Position numbers and translations under genes: made by a program. From contig DBDB01000045.1 of the NCBI GenBank assembly GCA_002293345.1, positions 8,673-17,013 on the forward strand: DNA of 8,341 bases. The letters are read 5' to 3'. Positions 1 through 6,703 of this stretch are shown in pieces. Source of the stretch: Alistipes sp. UBA943 (GTDB lineage Bacteria; Bacteroidota; Bacteroidia; Bacteroidales; Rikenellaceae). The notes below the pieces were generated by a model, which saw only the letters and a program-made list of their open reading frames with translations, was not told the origin of the DNA and ran no database searches. Position 1 is the stretch's first letter, and every line of letters starts with the position of its first letter.

Positions 1-40
1 AGATTTTCGTCGGGGGAAAGTGGTGATTCGTCGGTTTGGG

Positions 41-72
41 TTTGGTTGTGGCGATTGGGATGTGTACTTTTG
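41..72 (+). promoter_or_regulatory. Possible upstream (distal) promoter
   Basis: TTTG at 41-44 and TACTTTTG at 65-72 fit the Bacteroidota housekeeping promoter pattern (TTTG, then TAnnTTTG), with a 20-bp spacer against the usual 19 or so. A transcript starting near 79 would carry a leader of about 70 nt before the TetR gene, and that leader would include the inverted repeat at 103-130. The region is T- and G-rich, so a chance match is quite possible. The proximal promoter at 113-143 is the better candidate. Confidence 0.33.
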
Positions 73-102
73 TCGCTCCGGTATTTGAATGGAGAAAAAT
101 TT

Positions 103-130
103 GAAAACTTTTTTTGTTTTCTAAGTTTTC
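103..130. promoter_or_regulatory. Inverted repeat, candidate TetR operator
   Basis: GAAAACTT (103-110) is the exact reverse complement of AAGTTTTC (123-130), an 8-bp-arm palindrome with a 12-nt spacer. The inner GTTTTC at 116-121 also pairs with GAAAAC at 103-108, so the right half-site occurs twice in direct orientation, 9 bp apart. The repeat covers the -33 element (113-116) and most of the spacer of the proximal promoter, where a bound repressor would block RNA polymerase. TetR-family proteins typically bind palindromes next to their own gene, so autoregulation is the natural inference. The low complexity of the sequence (A and T runs) lowers certainty. Confidence 0.45.
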
Positions 131-143
131 TTGTTTACCTTTG
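113..143 (+). promoter_or_regulatory. Bacteroidota-type promoter of the efflux operon
   Basis: TTTG at 113-116, a 19-bp spacer, and TACCTTTG at 136-143 match the Bacteroidota consensus (TTTG, about 19 bp, TAnnTTTG) at every fixed position. Transcription should begin within about 4-8 nt of the final G, around 147-151. That places the start essentially at the ATG at 152, giving a leaderless or nearly leaderless mRNA. It also argues against the in-frame TTG at 131 as the start codon, because that codon lies upstream of the predicted transcript. Confidence 0.7.
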
Positions 144-151
144 CAGCTGTT

Positions 152-772
152 ATGGCAGTGGAGAAGGCACATATTCTGCAACGTGTGATGGAGATGTTCA
201 TCGCGGAGGGAATCCGGTCGGTGCGTATGGATGATATTGCGCAACGATTAGGGGTGTCGAAACGGACGTTGTACGAGATGTTCGGCGACCGCGAGGGGTT
301 GGTGTACGAGGCGATGCTGGGTTACGTGAGGCAGGCGCAGGAGGAGCACGAAGCGTTGGTAGCTGGTGCGCACGATGTGTTGGAGGAGCTGTTTTTGGTA
401 CTGGAACACATGGTGGATCACTCGACGGAGGCGCGGCACGTGACGGAAAACCTACGGAAGTTTTATCCTTCGGTGTGGGACAAGATGTCGGTGTGGAACA
501 TGGCGTATCATCGCGAGAAGATGCGTGAGCGGTTGCAAAAGGGGATTGCGGAGGGGTTGTTTCGTGACGATGTGAATGTGGAGCTGGCGATCTCGATTCT
601 GTATGCCACGTCGACTGCGCTGATGGGTGATTCGGGTATCGTGATTCCGGACGGAATGACAGAGCATGACGCGTTTGTGCAGACGTTGGAGTGCTTCTTC
701 CGCGGCATATCGACACCCAAGGGTGAGGCGTTGATCGAACGTTATAGGCGGGAGTATAAATTTGGAAAGTAA
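152..772 (+). CDS. TetR/AcrR-family transcriptional regulator (efflux operon repressor)
   Basis: This is a 206-residue one-component regulator, normal for TetR proteins. The N-terminal DNA-binding domain is clear: helix 1 around residues 4-19, then a helix-turn-helix at about 26-50 with the family pattern DDIAQRLGVSKRTLYEMF followed by DREGL. The remaining roughly 150 residues are helical and divergent, as expected of the ligand-binding and dimerisation domain, so the inducer cannot be predicted. I chose the ATG at 152 over the in-frame TTG at 131 because the TTG lies within the promoter region, upstream of the likely transcription start. The gene leads a co-directional efflux operon with only 14 nt to the outer-membrane channel gene. 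It is therefore probably the local repressor, released by a substrate of the pump, and probably controls itself through the palindrome at 103-130. That regulatory role is inferred from position. Confidence 0.92.
   Translation: MAVEKAHILQRVMEMFIAEGIRSVRMDDIAQRLGVSKRTLYEMFGDREGLVYEAMLGYVRQAQEEHEALVAGAHDVLEELFLVLEHMVDHSTEARHVTENLRKFYPSVWDKMSVWNMAYHREKMRERLQKGIAEGLFRDDVNVELAISILYATSTALMGDSGIVIPDGMTEHDAFVQTLECFFRGISTPKGEALIERYRREYKFGK
757..764 (+). promoter_or_regulatory. Weak internal -7 element before the channel gene
   Basis: TAAATTTG fits TAnnTTTG and would start transcription near 770, about 17 nt before the channel start codon at 787. No TTTG lies at the required distance upstream; the nearest partial match is GTTG at 730-733, with a 23-bp gap. 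It could give low-level expression of the exporter independent of the regulator, but a chance match at the 3' end of the coding sequence is at least as likely. Confidence 0.2.
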
Positions 773-786
773 AAAGTATAGATAGG

Positions 787-2199
787 ATGAAGAGGATTTT
801 TGGAGTTGTGTGTTTGTTGCTGCTGGGCGTGTGTGTCGGCATGGGCTCGGCATCGGCACAGCTGCGTCTGACGATGGACGAGGCGTTGGAACTCGCGTTG
901 AGCGAAAACCCGACGATCAAGGTGGCGGAGTTGGAGGTGGAACGGTATGATTATGTGAAGCGTGCGACGTGGGGTAATCTGCTGCCGCAACTGTCCGTGG
1001 ATGGGAATTACATGCGTTCGATCGTGCAGCAGAAGATGAGTGAAAGTATCTCGTTCGGTGCAGACAATACGTTTACGGCGACGGGTAATTTATCCCTGCC
1101 GTTGTTCGCTCCGGCGGTGTATAGCACGCTGAAAATGAATAAGATCCAGGCGGAGACGGCCGTCGAATCGGCACGCAGCTCGAAGATCGAGTTGGTGGCA
1201 GCGGTACGCAAGGCGTTCTACAATGTGTTGCTGGCCGAGCAGTCGCTGACGGTGCTGTTGGAGGCGGAAACGACGTCGAAACAGGTGGTGGACGATACGC
1301 GGTTGAAGTTCGACAACGGACTCGCCTCGGAGTATGACTTGTTGACGGCGGAGGTGCAGTTGAGCAACCTGATGCCGACGATCTTGCAGACACGTAACTC
1401 TATTTCGGTGGCGGAACTGCTGTTGAAGATGTACCTGTCGATACCCGAGGAGGTGGAGATAGAGGCGGTTGGTGATCTGGATGCGATGCGTGACGCGGTG
1501 TTGGAGGGTGGTGAGGCGCTGTCGATGGACCTGAGCGAGAACTCGCAGTTGCGGACGTTGGATTTACAGGCGGATGTGTTGCGGCAATCGTTGCGCGTGG
1601 CCAATTCGTCACGTATGCCGACCCTGGCGGCTTTCGCCACGGCAACCATCACGGGTAACGACATGACACCCCCTGATTTCGGCAGCCTGATGGGTGGCGG
1701 CGTAGGCACCGGACAGGAGCCCGTTGCCACTGCCGCCGCGTCGCGAACGTTTGCCGCGATGGCGACACGCGCCTCGAACGGAGGGTCGAAATTCTGGTGG
1801 CAGCATCCGATCTCGGCCGGAGTACAGCTGTCGATCCCGATCTTTGCAGGTACCACGAAACAGGCACAGGCACGGAGCATCAGGAATCAGATGGCACAGT
1901 TGGATCTGCAACGCGATTATGCACGTGTGGGTGTTCAGGTGGAGGTGCAGACGGCGATCAACAACCTGCTGACTGCACGCGAGACGATGTTCGCGCAGGA
2001 GAAAACCGTGGAACAGGCACGCAAGGCGTACAGTATTTCGGACACGCGTTACAAGGCCGGTGCGGGCACGATCTTGGAGTTGAACTCGGCACAGTTGGCA
2101 CAGACACAGGCGCAGTTGGGTTACTCGCAGTCGATCTACGACTACCTGACGGCACAGACCGAATATGAGCGTATTGTGGGGCACGGTTGGTACATGTAA
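787..2199 (+). CDS. TolC-like outer-membrane efflux protein (OEP family)
   Basis: This 470-residue protein is the outer-membrane exit duct of a tripartite efflux pump. Residues 1-24 form a Sec signal peptide (basic start, leucine/valine core, cleavage site A22-S23-A24 before Q25). The cysteines in the core lack a proper lipobox, so it is probably not lipidated. The mature part shows the duplicated TolC architecture. Repeat 1 has helices from about 30-62 and 110-215 around a beta segment ending in NLSLPLF (101-107). Repeat 2 has helices from about 250-275 and 355-460 around VQLSIPIF (346-353). The typical helix signatures TRLKFDNGLASEYDLLTAE (171-189) and SDTRYKAGAGTILELNSAQ (418-436) are present. 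Between the two beta strands of repeat 2, residues about 290-341 form an unusually long Gly/Ala/Ser/Thr-rich segment, predicted to be an extracellular loop. The gene sits 14 nt after the regulator and 18 nt before the adaptor, so the three are probably cotranscribed. Confidence 0.94.
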   Translation: MKRIFGVVCLLLLGVCVGMGSASAQLRLTMDEALELALSENPTIKVAELEVERYDYVKRATWGNLLPQLSVDGNYMRSIVQQKMSESISFGADNTFTATGNLSLPLFAPAVYSTLKMNKIQAETAVESARSSKIELVAAVRKAFYNVLLAEQSLTVLLEAETTSKQVVDDTRLKFDNGLASEYDLLTAEVQLSNLMPTILQTRNSISVAELLLKMYLSIPEEVEIEAVGDLDAMRDAVLEGGEALSMDLSENSQLRTLDLQADVLRQSLRVANSSRMPTLAAFATATITGNDMTPPDFGSLMGGGVGTGQEPVATAAASRTFAAMATRASNGGSKFWWQHPISAGVQLSIPIFAGTTKQAQARSIRNQMAQLDLQRDYARVGVQVEVQTAINNLLTARETMFAQEKTVEQARKAYSISDTRYKAGAGTILELNSAQLAQTQAQLGYSQSIYDYLTAQTEYERIVGHGWYM

Positions 2200-2217
2200 A
2201 AAAAGAAAACTGAATAT

Positions 2218-3243
2218 ATGAAGAAGCTTATTGTATTGTTGGCCGTCGGCGTGTTGGCTGTCGGTTGCGGATTGAAGAAGAAACAGGCCGTCGAGACGGT
2301 GGTGGAGGTACCCAAGGTGCTGACGAAGACGGCCTTTGCAGAGGCACGTACGATCGACATGACGGAGGTGTTCACGGCCGAGATCCAGGCGTGGAAGGAG
2401 AACGATATTACTCCGGCGGCGCAGGGTGTGCATATCGACAAGATATTGGTGGATGTAGGTGACAAGGTGCGCCAAGGGCAACTTTTGGCGACGCTGGACC
2501 CGACCCAGTATGACATTCAGCGGGTGCAGTTGCAGAATCTGCAAACGGATTACAACCGCCTGTTGCCCGTGTACAAGGCGGGAGGTATCTCGTCACAGCA
2601 GATCGACCAGGCGAAGACCCAGCTGGAGATGCAGCGCGAGGTGGTGAACAACCTGAACAAGAATATTCGCGTATTGTCGCCGCTGACGGGTGTCGTGACG
2701 GCACGTAACAACGATCCGGGCGACCTGTTCATGGGCATGCCGATCCTGCACGTGATGGACATTGCGCAGGTGAAGGTGGTGGTGCATATCTCCGAACAAT
2801 TCTTCCCGTACGTGAAGGTCGGTATGCCGGTGGAGTTGACCGTGGAGGTATTCCCCGGTAGGACGTTCGAGGGTAAGGTGGCGAGCGTCTATCCGGCGCT
2901 GGACCCCGCCACACGTACGTTTACGGTCGAGGTGAAGGTGCCGAACGCCAAACAGGAGTTGCGTCCGGGTATGTACTCGAAAGTGGTGTTCAACATGGGC
3001 GAAAAAGAGGGCATCATGGTGCCCGACGTGGCGGTACAGAAACAGGTGGGTTCGTCGGAACGCTATCTATACGTGATCAATGGCGATGTGGCTGAACGCC
3101 GCAGTGTCGAGGTGGGACGTCAGGTGGGTTCCGAGTTCGATATCCTGAAAGGTGTCGTTGCCGGTGAGCAGGTTGCCACGGCCGGACTCTCGCGATTGAG
3201 CGACGGCGCTACCGTAGAGGTTAGAAACCAACAAGAAGATTAG
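2218..3243 (+). CDS. RND efflux periplasmic adaptor (membrane fusion protein), probable lipoprotein
   Basis: This 341-residue protein is the adaptor linking the inner-membrane pump to the TolC-like duct. The N-terminus is a short lipoprotein-type signal ending LAVGC, with C17 as the expected lipid anchor. The -3 position is alanine rather than the preferred leucine, so the lipobox is slightly atypical. The residues after the cysteine are basic (GLKKK) and do not resemble the acidic surface-export signal of Bacteroidota lipoproteins, so a periplasm-facing location is likely. Domain order is typical of HlyD/AcrA proteins: lipoyl half at about 62-95 (GDKVRQGQLLATLD), a short helical hairpin at 97-148, second lipoyl half at 150-180 (SPLTGVVTARNNDPGDL), beta-barrel at about 185-260, and membrane-proximal domain to about 338. 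The hairpin is short, so docking to the channel is probably tip-to-tip. The gene ends 6 nt before the pump gene. Confidence 0.94.
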   Translation: MKKLIVLLAVGVLAVGCGLKKKQAVETVVEVPKVLTKTAFAEARTIDMTEVFTAEIQAWKENDITPAAQGVHIDKILVDVGDKVRQGQLLATLDPTQYDIQRVQLQNLQTDYNRLLPVYKAGGISSQQIDQAKTQLEMQREVVNNLNKNIRVLSPLTGVVTARNNDPGDLFMGMPILHVMDIAQVKVVVHISEQFFPYVKVGMPVELTVEVFPGRTFEGKVASVYPALDPATRTFTVEVKVPNAKQELRPGMYSKVVFNMGEKEGIMVPDVAVQKQVGSSERYLYVINGDVAERRSVEVGRQVGSEFDILKGVVAGEQVATAGLSRLSDGATVEVRNQQED

Positions 3244-3249
3244 AAGAAG

Positions 3250-6200
3250 ATGAAAATATACGAAAGTGCGGTTCGGAAGCCGATCTCGACGGTCTTGCTC
3301 TTTGTGGGCGTGATCGTGTTGGGACTCTTCTCGCTGACGCGGTTGGCGGTGGACCAGTTTCCCGAGATTGACATTCCGCAGATCTCGGTGATCACGACCT
3401 ATCCGGGTGTGAACGCGGAAAATATCGAGACGAACGTCACCCGTGTCCTGGAGGATAACCTCAACACGGTGAACAACCTGAAAAAGTTGACCTCCAAGTC
3501 GCAGGACAACGTGTCGATGATCACCGTGGAGTTCGAGTACGGTGCCGACCTGACGGAGGCGGCGAACGATATCCGTGACGTGGTGAGCCGCGTGCAGGGA
3601 TTGCTGCCCGAGGAGGTGGATTACCCGACGATCTTCAAATTCTCGTCGTCGATGATGCCGGTGATGATGCTGGCCGTTACGGCGGACGAGAGCTATCCGG
3701 CCCTGAACAAGATCCTGGATGACCAGTTGGTGAACGTGCTGAACCGTGTGGACGGTATCGGTGCCGTGTCGATCTTCGGTGCGCCCGAACGTGAGGTGCG
3801 TGTGGATATCGACCCGATGAAGTTGCAGGCTTACGGCCTGACGGTGGAGCAGTTGGGACAGATCATCGCCGCGGAGAATGTGAATATCCCCTCCGGTACG
3901 ATGGATATCGGCAACAGTACCTTCACGGTCAAAGCCGATGGTGAGTTCAAGGACTCGGAGATGGACCTGCGCAAGGTGGTGATCTCGAACCGTGACGGTA
4001 AGACGGTGATGCTGTCGGACGTGGCGGAGATCAAGGATACACTGGCCAAAGCGACGATGGACGAACGTGTCAACGGTGCGTTGGGTGTCCGCGTGATGAT
4101 CCAGAAGCAGTCGGGATCGAACACGGTGGATATCGTGCAGGAGATCAACAAACGTCTGCCGCAGATCCAGGCATCGCTGCCCAGGGACGTGAAGATGCAG
4201 ATGATCTTCGAAGGGTCGGAGGAGATCGTCGACTCGATCAACTCGTTGAGCGAGACGGTGATGCTGGCATTCCTGTTTGTCGTGTTGGTGGTGTTGGTGT
4301 TCCTGGGACGCTGGCGCGCGACGCTGATTATCTGTATGACGATTCCCGTGTCGCTGATCTGTTCGTTCATATACCTGTTTGCCGCAGGGTCGACGATCAA
4401 TATTATATCGCTGTCGTCACTCTCTATCGCAATCGGTATGGTGGTCGATGACGCGATCGTGGTGTTGGAGAATATTACGACGCATATCGAACGGGGATCG
4501 AAACCCAAGGAGGCGGCGATCTATGCGACGAACGAGGTGTGGCTGTCCGTGATCGCGACCACGTTGGTGGTGGTGGCGGTGTTCATGCCGCTCACGATGG
4601 TGCCGGGTATGATGGGTATCATGTTTAAGGAGTTGGGTTGGATCGTGAGTATCGTAGTGACCGTATCGACGATCGCCGCCCTGACGCTCACACCGATGAT
4701 GTCCGCCTATCTGTTGAAAATTGACGGCGGAGTGCATACATACAAAGGTATCGGGGTGATCTACAAACCGATCGACAAGGCTCTCAGGTGGTTGGATGGA
4801 TTCTATGCGAGGATTCTGGGTTGGGTCGTGAGGCGCCGCTGGTTGACCGTGGGTAGCATGGTGGTACTGTTTATCGTATCGTTGGGACTGTTGCGACTGG
4901 TGCCGACCGAATTCTTCCCGCCCGAGGATAACGCGATGATCTCGGCGACGGTGAAAGTGGAACAGAACCTGTCGGTGGACTATACGGCACGGGTGGCACG
5001 TGAGATCGACAGTATCATCTACGCGAAGTATCCCGAGGTGATCCTGGTGAGTGCGTCGTCGGGCGCCAACTCATCGAGCAATGCCTTTGCGGCGATGCAG
5101 ACGACCGGATCGAACATCACGAACTACAACATGCGTCTGACGAAAAAGATGACGCGCGACCGGGATATTTTCGAGATTTCGGACTTGCTGCGTGCCGACT
5201 TGTCACAGATCCCCGAGATACGTGAGTATACGGTTATCCCGGGTGGTAATCAGGGCGGTATGGGCGGTGCGAGCACGGCGGATATCAAGATCTTCGGTTA
5301 CGATATGGAGACGACCAACCGTGTGGCACATGACCTGATGGATCGCGTGAGGACGATCGACGGGGTACGCGACGTGCAGTTGTCACGCGAGGATTTGCGT
5401 CCCGAAATCAACGTGGTGTTCGATCGCGACAAATTGTCGTACTACGGCCTGACGAGTGCGCAGGCGTCGCAAGCGATCCGCAACCGTATGGATGGACTCG
5501 TGTCGACGAAGTATCGCGAGGATGGCGATGAGTATGACGTGGTGGTGCGCTACGCCGAGCCGTTCCGTACGCAGTTGGAGGATATTGAGTCGATCATGTT
5601 GTACACGCCGATGGGTCAGCCCGTACGGTTGAGCGACGTGGGTACGGTGACCGAGGAGTACGCTTCGCCGATGATCGAGCGTGAAAATCGCCAGCGTGTG
5701 GTGAGTGTCAAATCGTCGTTGGGTGCCGGTGTGGCACTCGGCACGGTGGTGGCGGAACTGAACCAGGTGATCGCGGATTATGATACGCCGGACGGTGTCT
5801 ATCTGGAGATCGGTGGTACGGTGGAGGATCAACAGGAAGCATTCGCCGACCTGGGGATGCTGGCAATCCTGATCATCATATTGGTGTACATCGTGATGGC
5901 GACACAGTTCGAGTCGTTGCGTATGCCGGGTATCATCATGATGACGATCCCGTTGGCATTCACGGGTGTGTTCCTGCTGCTATTCATCACGAATACGCCG
6001 CTGTCGGTGATCGCGCTGATCGGTGCCATTATGTTGGTGGGTATCGTGACGAAGAACGGTATCGTGATGGTGGACTACATGAACCTGTTGGTAGAACGCG
6101 GTGCGACGATCTTTAAGGCGGTGATCGAGGGCGGTAAGAGCCGTTTGAGGCCGGTGTTGATGACGTCGCTGACGACGATCCTGGGTATGGTGCCGATGGC

Positions 6201-6363
6201 GATGGGCCTGGGTGCGGGATCCGAGATCTGGCAACCGATGGGTATCGCCGTGATCGGTGGTTTGACGATGTCGACGCTGCTGACGCTGTTTGTCGTACCG
6301 GCACTCTACTCGCTGATGGCTGGCCGACGTAAAAAGATGTTGAAAAAAGAGGGGAAAATTTGA
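3250..6363 (+). CDS. RND-family efflux transporter permease, HAE1 (AcrB-like) type
   Basis: This 1037-residue inner-membrane pump, a normal length for AcrB relatives, expels substrates from periplasm and membrane using the proton gradient. TM1 is at about 11-30. A large periplasmic porter domain follows (about 35-330), then TM2-TM6 at about 337-486, TM7 at about 531-550, a second periplasmic domain (about 555-865), and TM8-TM12 at about 868-1023. The proton-relay residues are intact: D400 and D401 in GMVVDDAIVVLEN (AcrB D407/D408), K935 in TKNGIVMVDY (AcrB K940), R965 (AcrB R971) and T972 (AcrB T978). The TM4 double aspartate identifies the HAE1 (drug and hydrophobe) branch, not the metal-exporting HME branch. 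The switch-loop region (about 602-618) is Ser/Asn/Ala-rich and a Gly-rich stretch lies at 665-674, so the actual substrate cannot be named from sequence. It is cotranscribed with the adaptor upstream and lies 1 nt from the PII-like gene downstream. Confidence 0.96.
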   Translation: MKIYESAVRKPISTVLLFVGVIVLGLFSLTRLAVDQFPEIDIPQISVITTYPGVNAENIETNVTRVLEDNLNTVNNLKKLTSKSQDNVSMITVEFEYGADLTEAANDIRDVVSRVQGLLPEEVDYPTIFKFSSSMMPVMMLAVTADESYPALNKILDDQLVNVLNRVDGIGAVSIFGAPEREVRVDIDPMKLQAYGLTVEQLGQIIAAENVNIPSGTMDIGNSTFTVKADGEFKDSEMDLRKVVISNRDGKTVMLSDVAEIKDTLAKATMDERVNGALGVRVMIQKQSGSNTVDIVQEINKRLPQIQASLPRDVKMQMIFEGSEEIVDSINSLSETVMLAFLFVVLVVLVFLGRWRATLIICMTIPVSLICSFIYLFAAGSTINIISLSSLSIAIGMVVDDAIVVLENITTHIERGSKPKEAAIYATNEVWLSVIATTLVVVAVFMPLTMVPGMMGIMFKELGWIVSIVVTVSTIAALTLTPMMSAYLLKIDGGVHTYKGIGVIYKPIDKALRWLDGFYARILGWVVRRRWLTVGSMVVLFIVSLGLLRLVPTEFFPPEDNAMISATVKVEQNLSVDYTARVAREIDSIIYAKYPEVILVSASSGANSSSNAFAAMQTTGSNITNYNMRLTKKMTRDRDIFEISDLLRADLSQIPEIREYTVIPGGNQGGMGGASTADIKIFGYDMETTNRVAHDLMDRVRTIDGVRDVQLSREDLRPEINVVFDRDKLSYYGLTSAQASQAIRNRMDGLVSTKYREDGDEYDVVVRYAEPFRTQLEDIESIMLYTPMGQPVRLSDVGTVTEEYASPMIERENRQRVVSVKSSLGAGVALGTVVAELNQVIADYDTPDGVYLEIGGTVEDQQEAFADLGMLAILIIILVYIVMATQFESLRMPGIIMMTIPLAFTGVFLLLFITNTPLSVIALIGAIMLVGIVTKNGIVMVDYMNLLVERGATIFKAVIEGGKSRLRPVLMTSLTTILGMVPMAMGLGAGSEIWQPMGIAVIGGLTMSTLLTLFVVPALYSLMAGRRKKMLKKEGKI

Positions 6364-6364
6364 G

Positions 6365-6658
6365 ATGAAAGCACTGTTTTTGAGTTACAATCAGGCATTG
6401 ACTGATCGGGTAAACGATATTTTCAACGATCAGGGCATACGTGGATTTACGCGTTGGGCCCTCACGGAGGGACGCGGCAGCGTAGACGGCGAACCGCATT
6501 ATGGCACGCATGCTTGGCCGTCGATGAATGCGTCGATCCTCGCGATCGTGGAGGATGCACAGGTGGATCCGCTGTTGGAGGCGTTACGTGCGATGGATGA
6601 CGATACGAAAATGCAAGGATCGAGAGCATTTGTCTGGAATATCGAAGGAGGCTATTAG
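6365..6658 (+). CDS. Small PII-like protein linked to the RND pump
   Basis: This 97-residue soluble protein has no signal peptide or membrane segment. Its predicted layout is beta-alpha-beta-beta-alpha-beta: strand 2-8, helix about 10-23, strand 26-34, a loop 36-52, strand 56-63, helix about 66-77, strand 86-94. This is the ferredoxin-like order of PII and CutA-type proteins. The loop GRGSVDGEPHYGTHAWP lies where PII proteins carry the effector-binding T-loop. It contains E43, H45, H49 and W51, which could bind a metal or another ligand. From memory, similar small proteins follow RND pump genes in Bacteroidales, for example in the Porphyromonas gingivalis efflux cluster. I could not check this. 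The start lies 1 nt after the pump stop codon, so translation is probably coupled and the two proteins made in proportion. PII proteins commonly regulate transporters by docking on them, so regulation or ligand sensing at the pump is inferred. No function is established here. Confidence 0.82.
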   Translation: MKALFLSYNQALTDRVNDIFNDQGIRGFTRWALTEGRGSVDGEPHYGTHAWPSMNASILAIVEDAQVDPLLEALRAMDDDTKMQGSRAFVWNIEGGY

Positions 6659-6687
6659 AAAAATCCCCGCCAATGGCGGGGATTTTT
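6659..6687. terminator. Rho-independent terminator, symmetrical (possibly bidirectional)
   Basis: A perfect inverted repeat has 13-nt arms (6659-6671 and 6675-6687) and a 3-nt AAT loop. The stem core is TCCCCGCC paired with GGCGGGGA, flanked by A5 on the left and T5 on the right. It begins on the base after the stop codon of the PII-like gene and so ends the efflux operon. Because both A and T tracts are present it could terminate transcription from either strand, though no minus-strand gene is visible to use it. Confidence 0.92.
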
Positions 6688-6689
6688 GT

Positions 6690-6697
6690 TATCTTTG
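6690..6697 (+). promoter_or_regulatory. Promoter -7 element for the hydrolase/SDR unit
   Basis: TATCTTTG matches TAnnTTTG and is followed by CA, as in the TACCTTTGCA at the first operon. It lies only 2 nt past the end of the terminator arm. The expected -33 position (about 6667-6670) falls inside the terminator stem and reads CCGC, so no -33 TTTG is present. Transcription should start around 6701-6705, at or just before the ATG at 6704, giving a leaderless mRNA. Confidence 0.6.
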
Positions 6698-6703
6698 CAT
6701 TCA

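Noticed and set aside
131..151. TTG at 131 as an upstream start of the regulator, adding 7 residues
   Set aside because: The codon lies just before the -7 element and upstream of the predicted transcript; family alignment fits the ATG at 152.
46..234. 62-residue plus-strand frame overlapping the promoter and regulator start
   Set aside because: It spans the promoter elements, overlaps the regulator in another frame and has no family resemblance.
787..858. Lipoprotein signal on the TolC-like channel because of cysteines in the signal core
   Set aside because: C9 and C16 lack a Gly/Ala at -1, and a good signal peptidase I site (A22-S23-A24) is present.
198..920. 240-residue open frame on the minus strand over the regulator and the start of the channel gene
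   Set aside because: It is Pro/Ser/Thr/Arg-rich low-complexity sequence antisense to two well-supported genes, with no promoter match (CAAAnnTA on the plus strand) before it.
1609..2544. 311-residue open frame on the minus strand across the channel/adaptor junction
   Set aside because: It runs antisense through two clearly real genes, is rich in His, Arg, Leu and Cys with no recognisable domain, and is explained by the G-rich codon bias of the sense strand.
3831..4508. 225-residue open frame on the minus strand inside the pump gene
   Set aside because: It is the complement of a strongly conserved RND coding region and shows no motif of its own.
3250..6363. Heavy-metal (CzcA/CusA, HME) assignment for the pump
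   Set aside because: TM4 reads GMVVDDAIVVLEN with the HAE1 double aspartate, not the HME-type pattern, and no metal-binding methionine or histidine clusters are seen.
6686..6703. TTG at 6686 as an upstream start of the hydrolase
   Set aside because: It lies in the T-tract of the terminator, before the predicted transcription start. The conserved KLTILGSGTS begins at the ATG at 6704.
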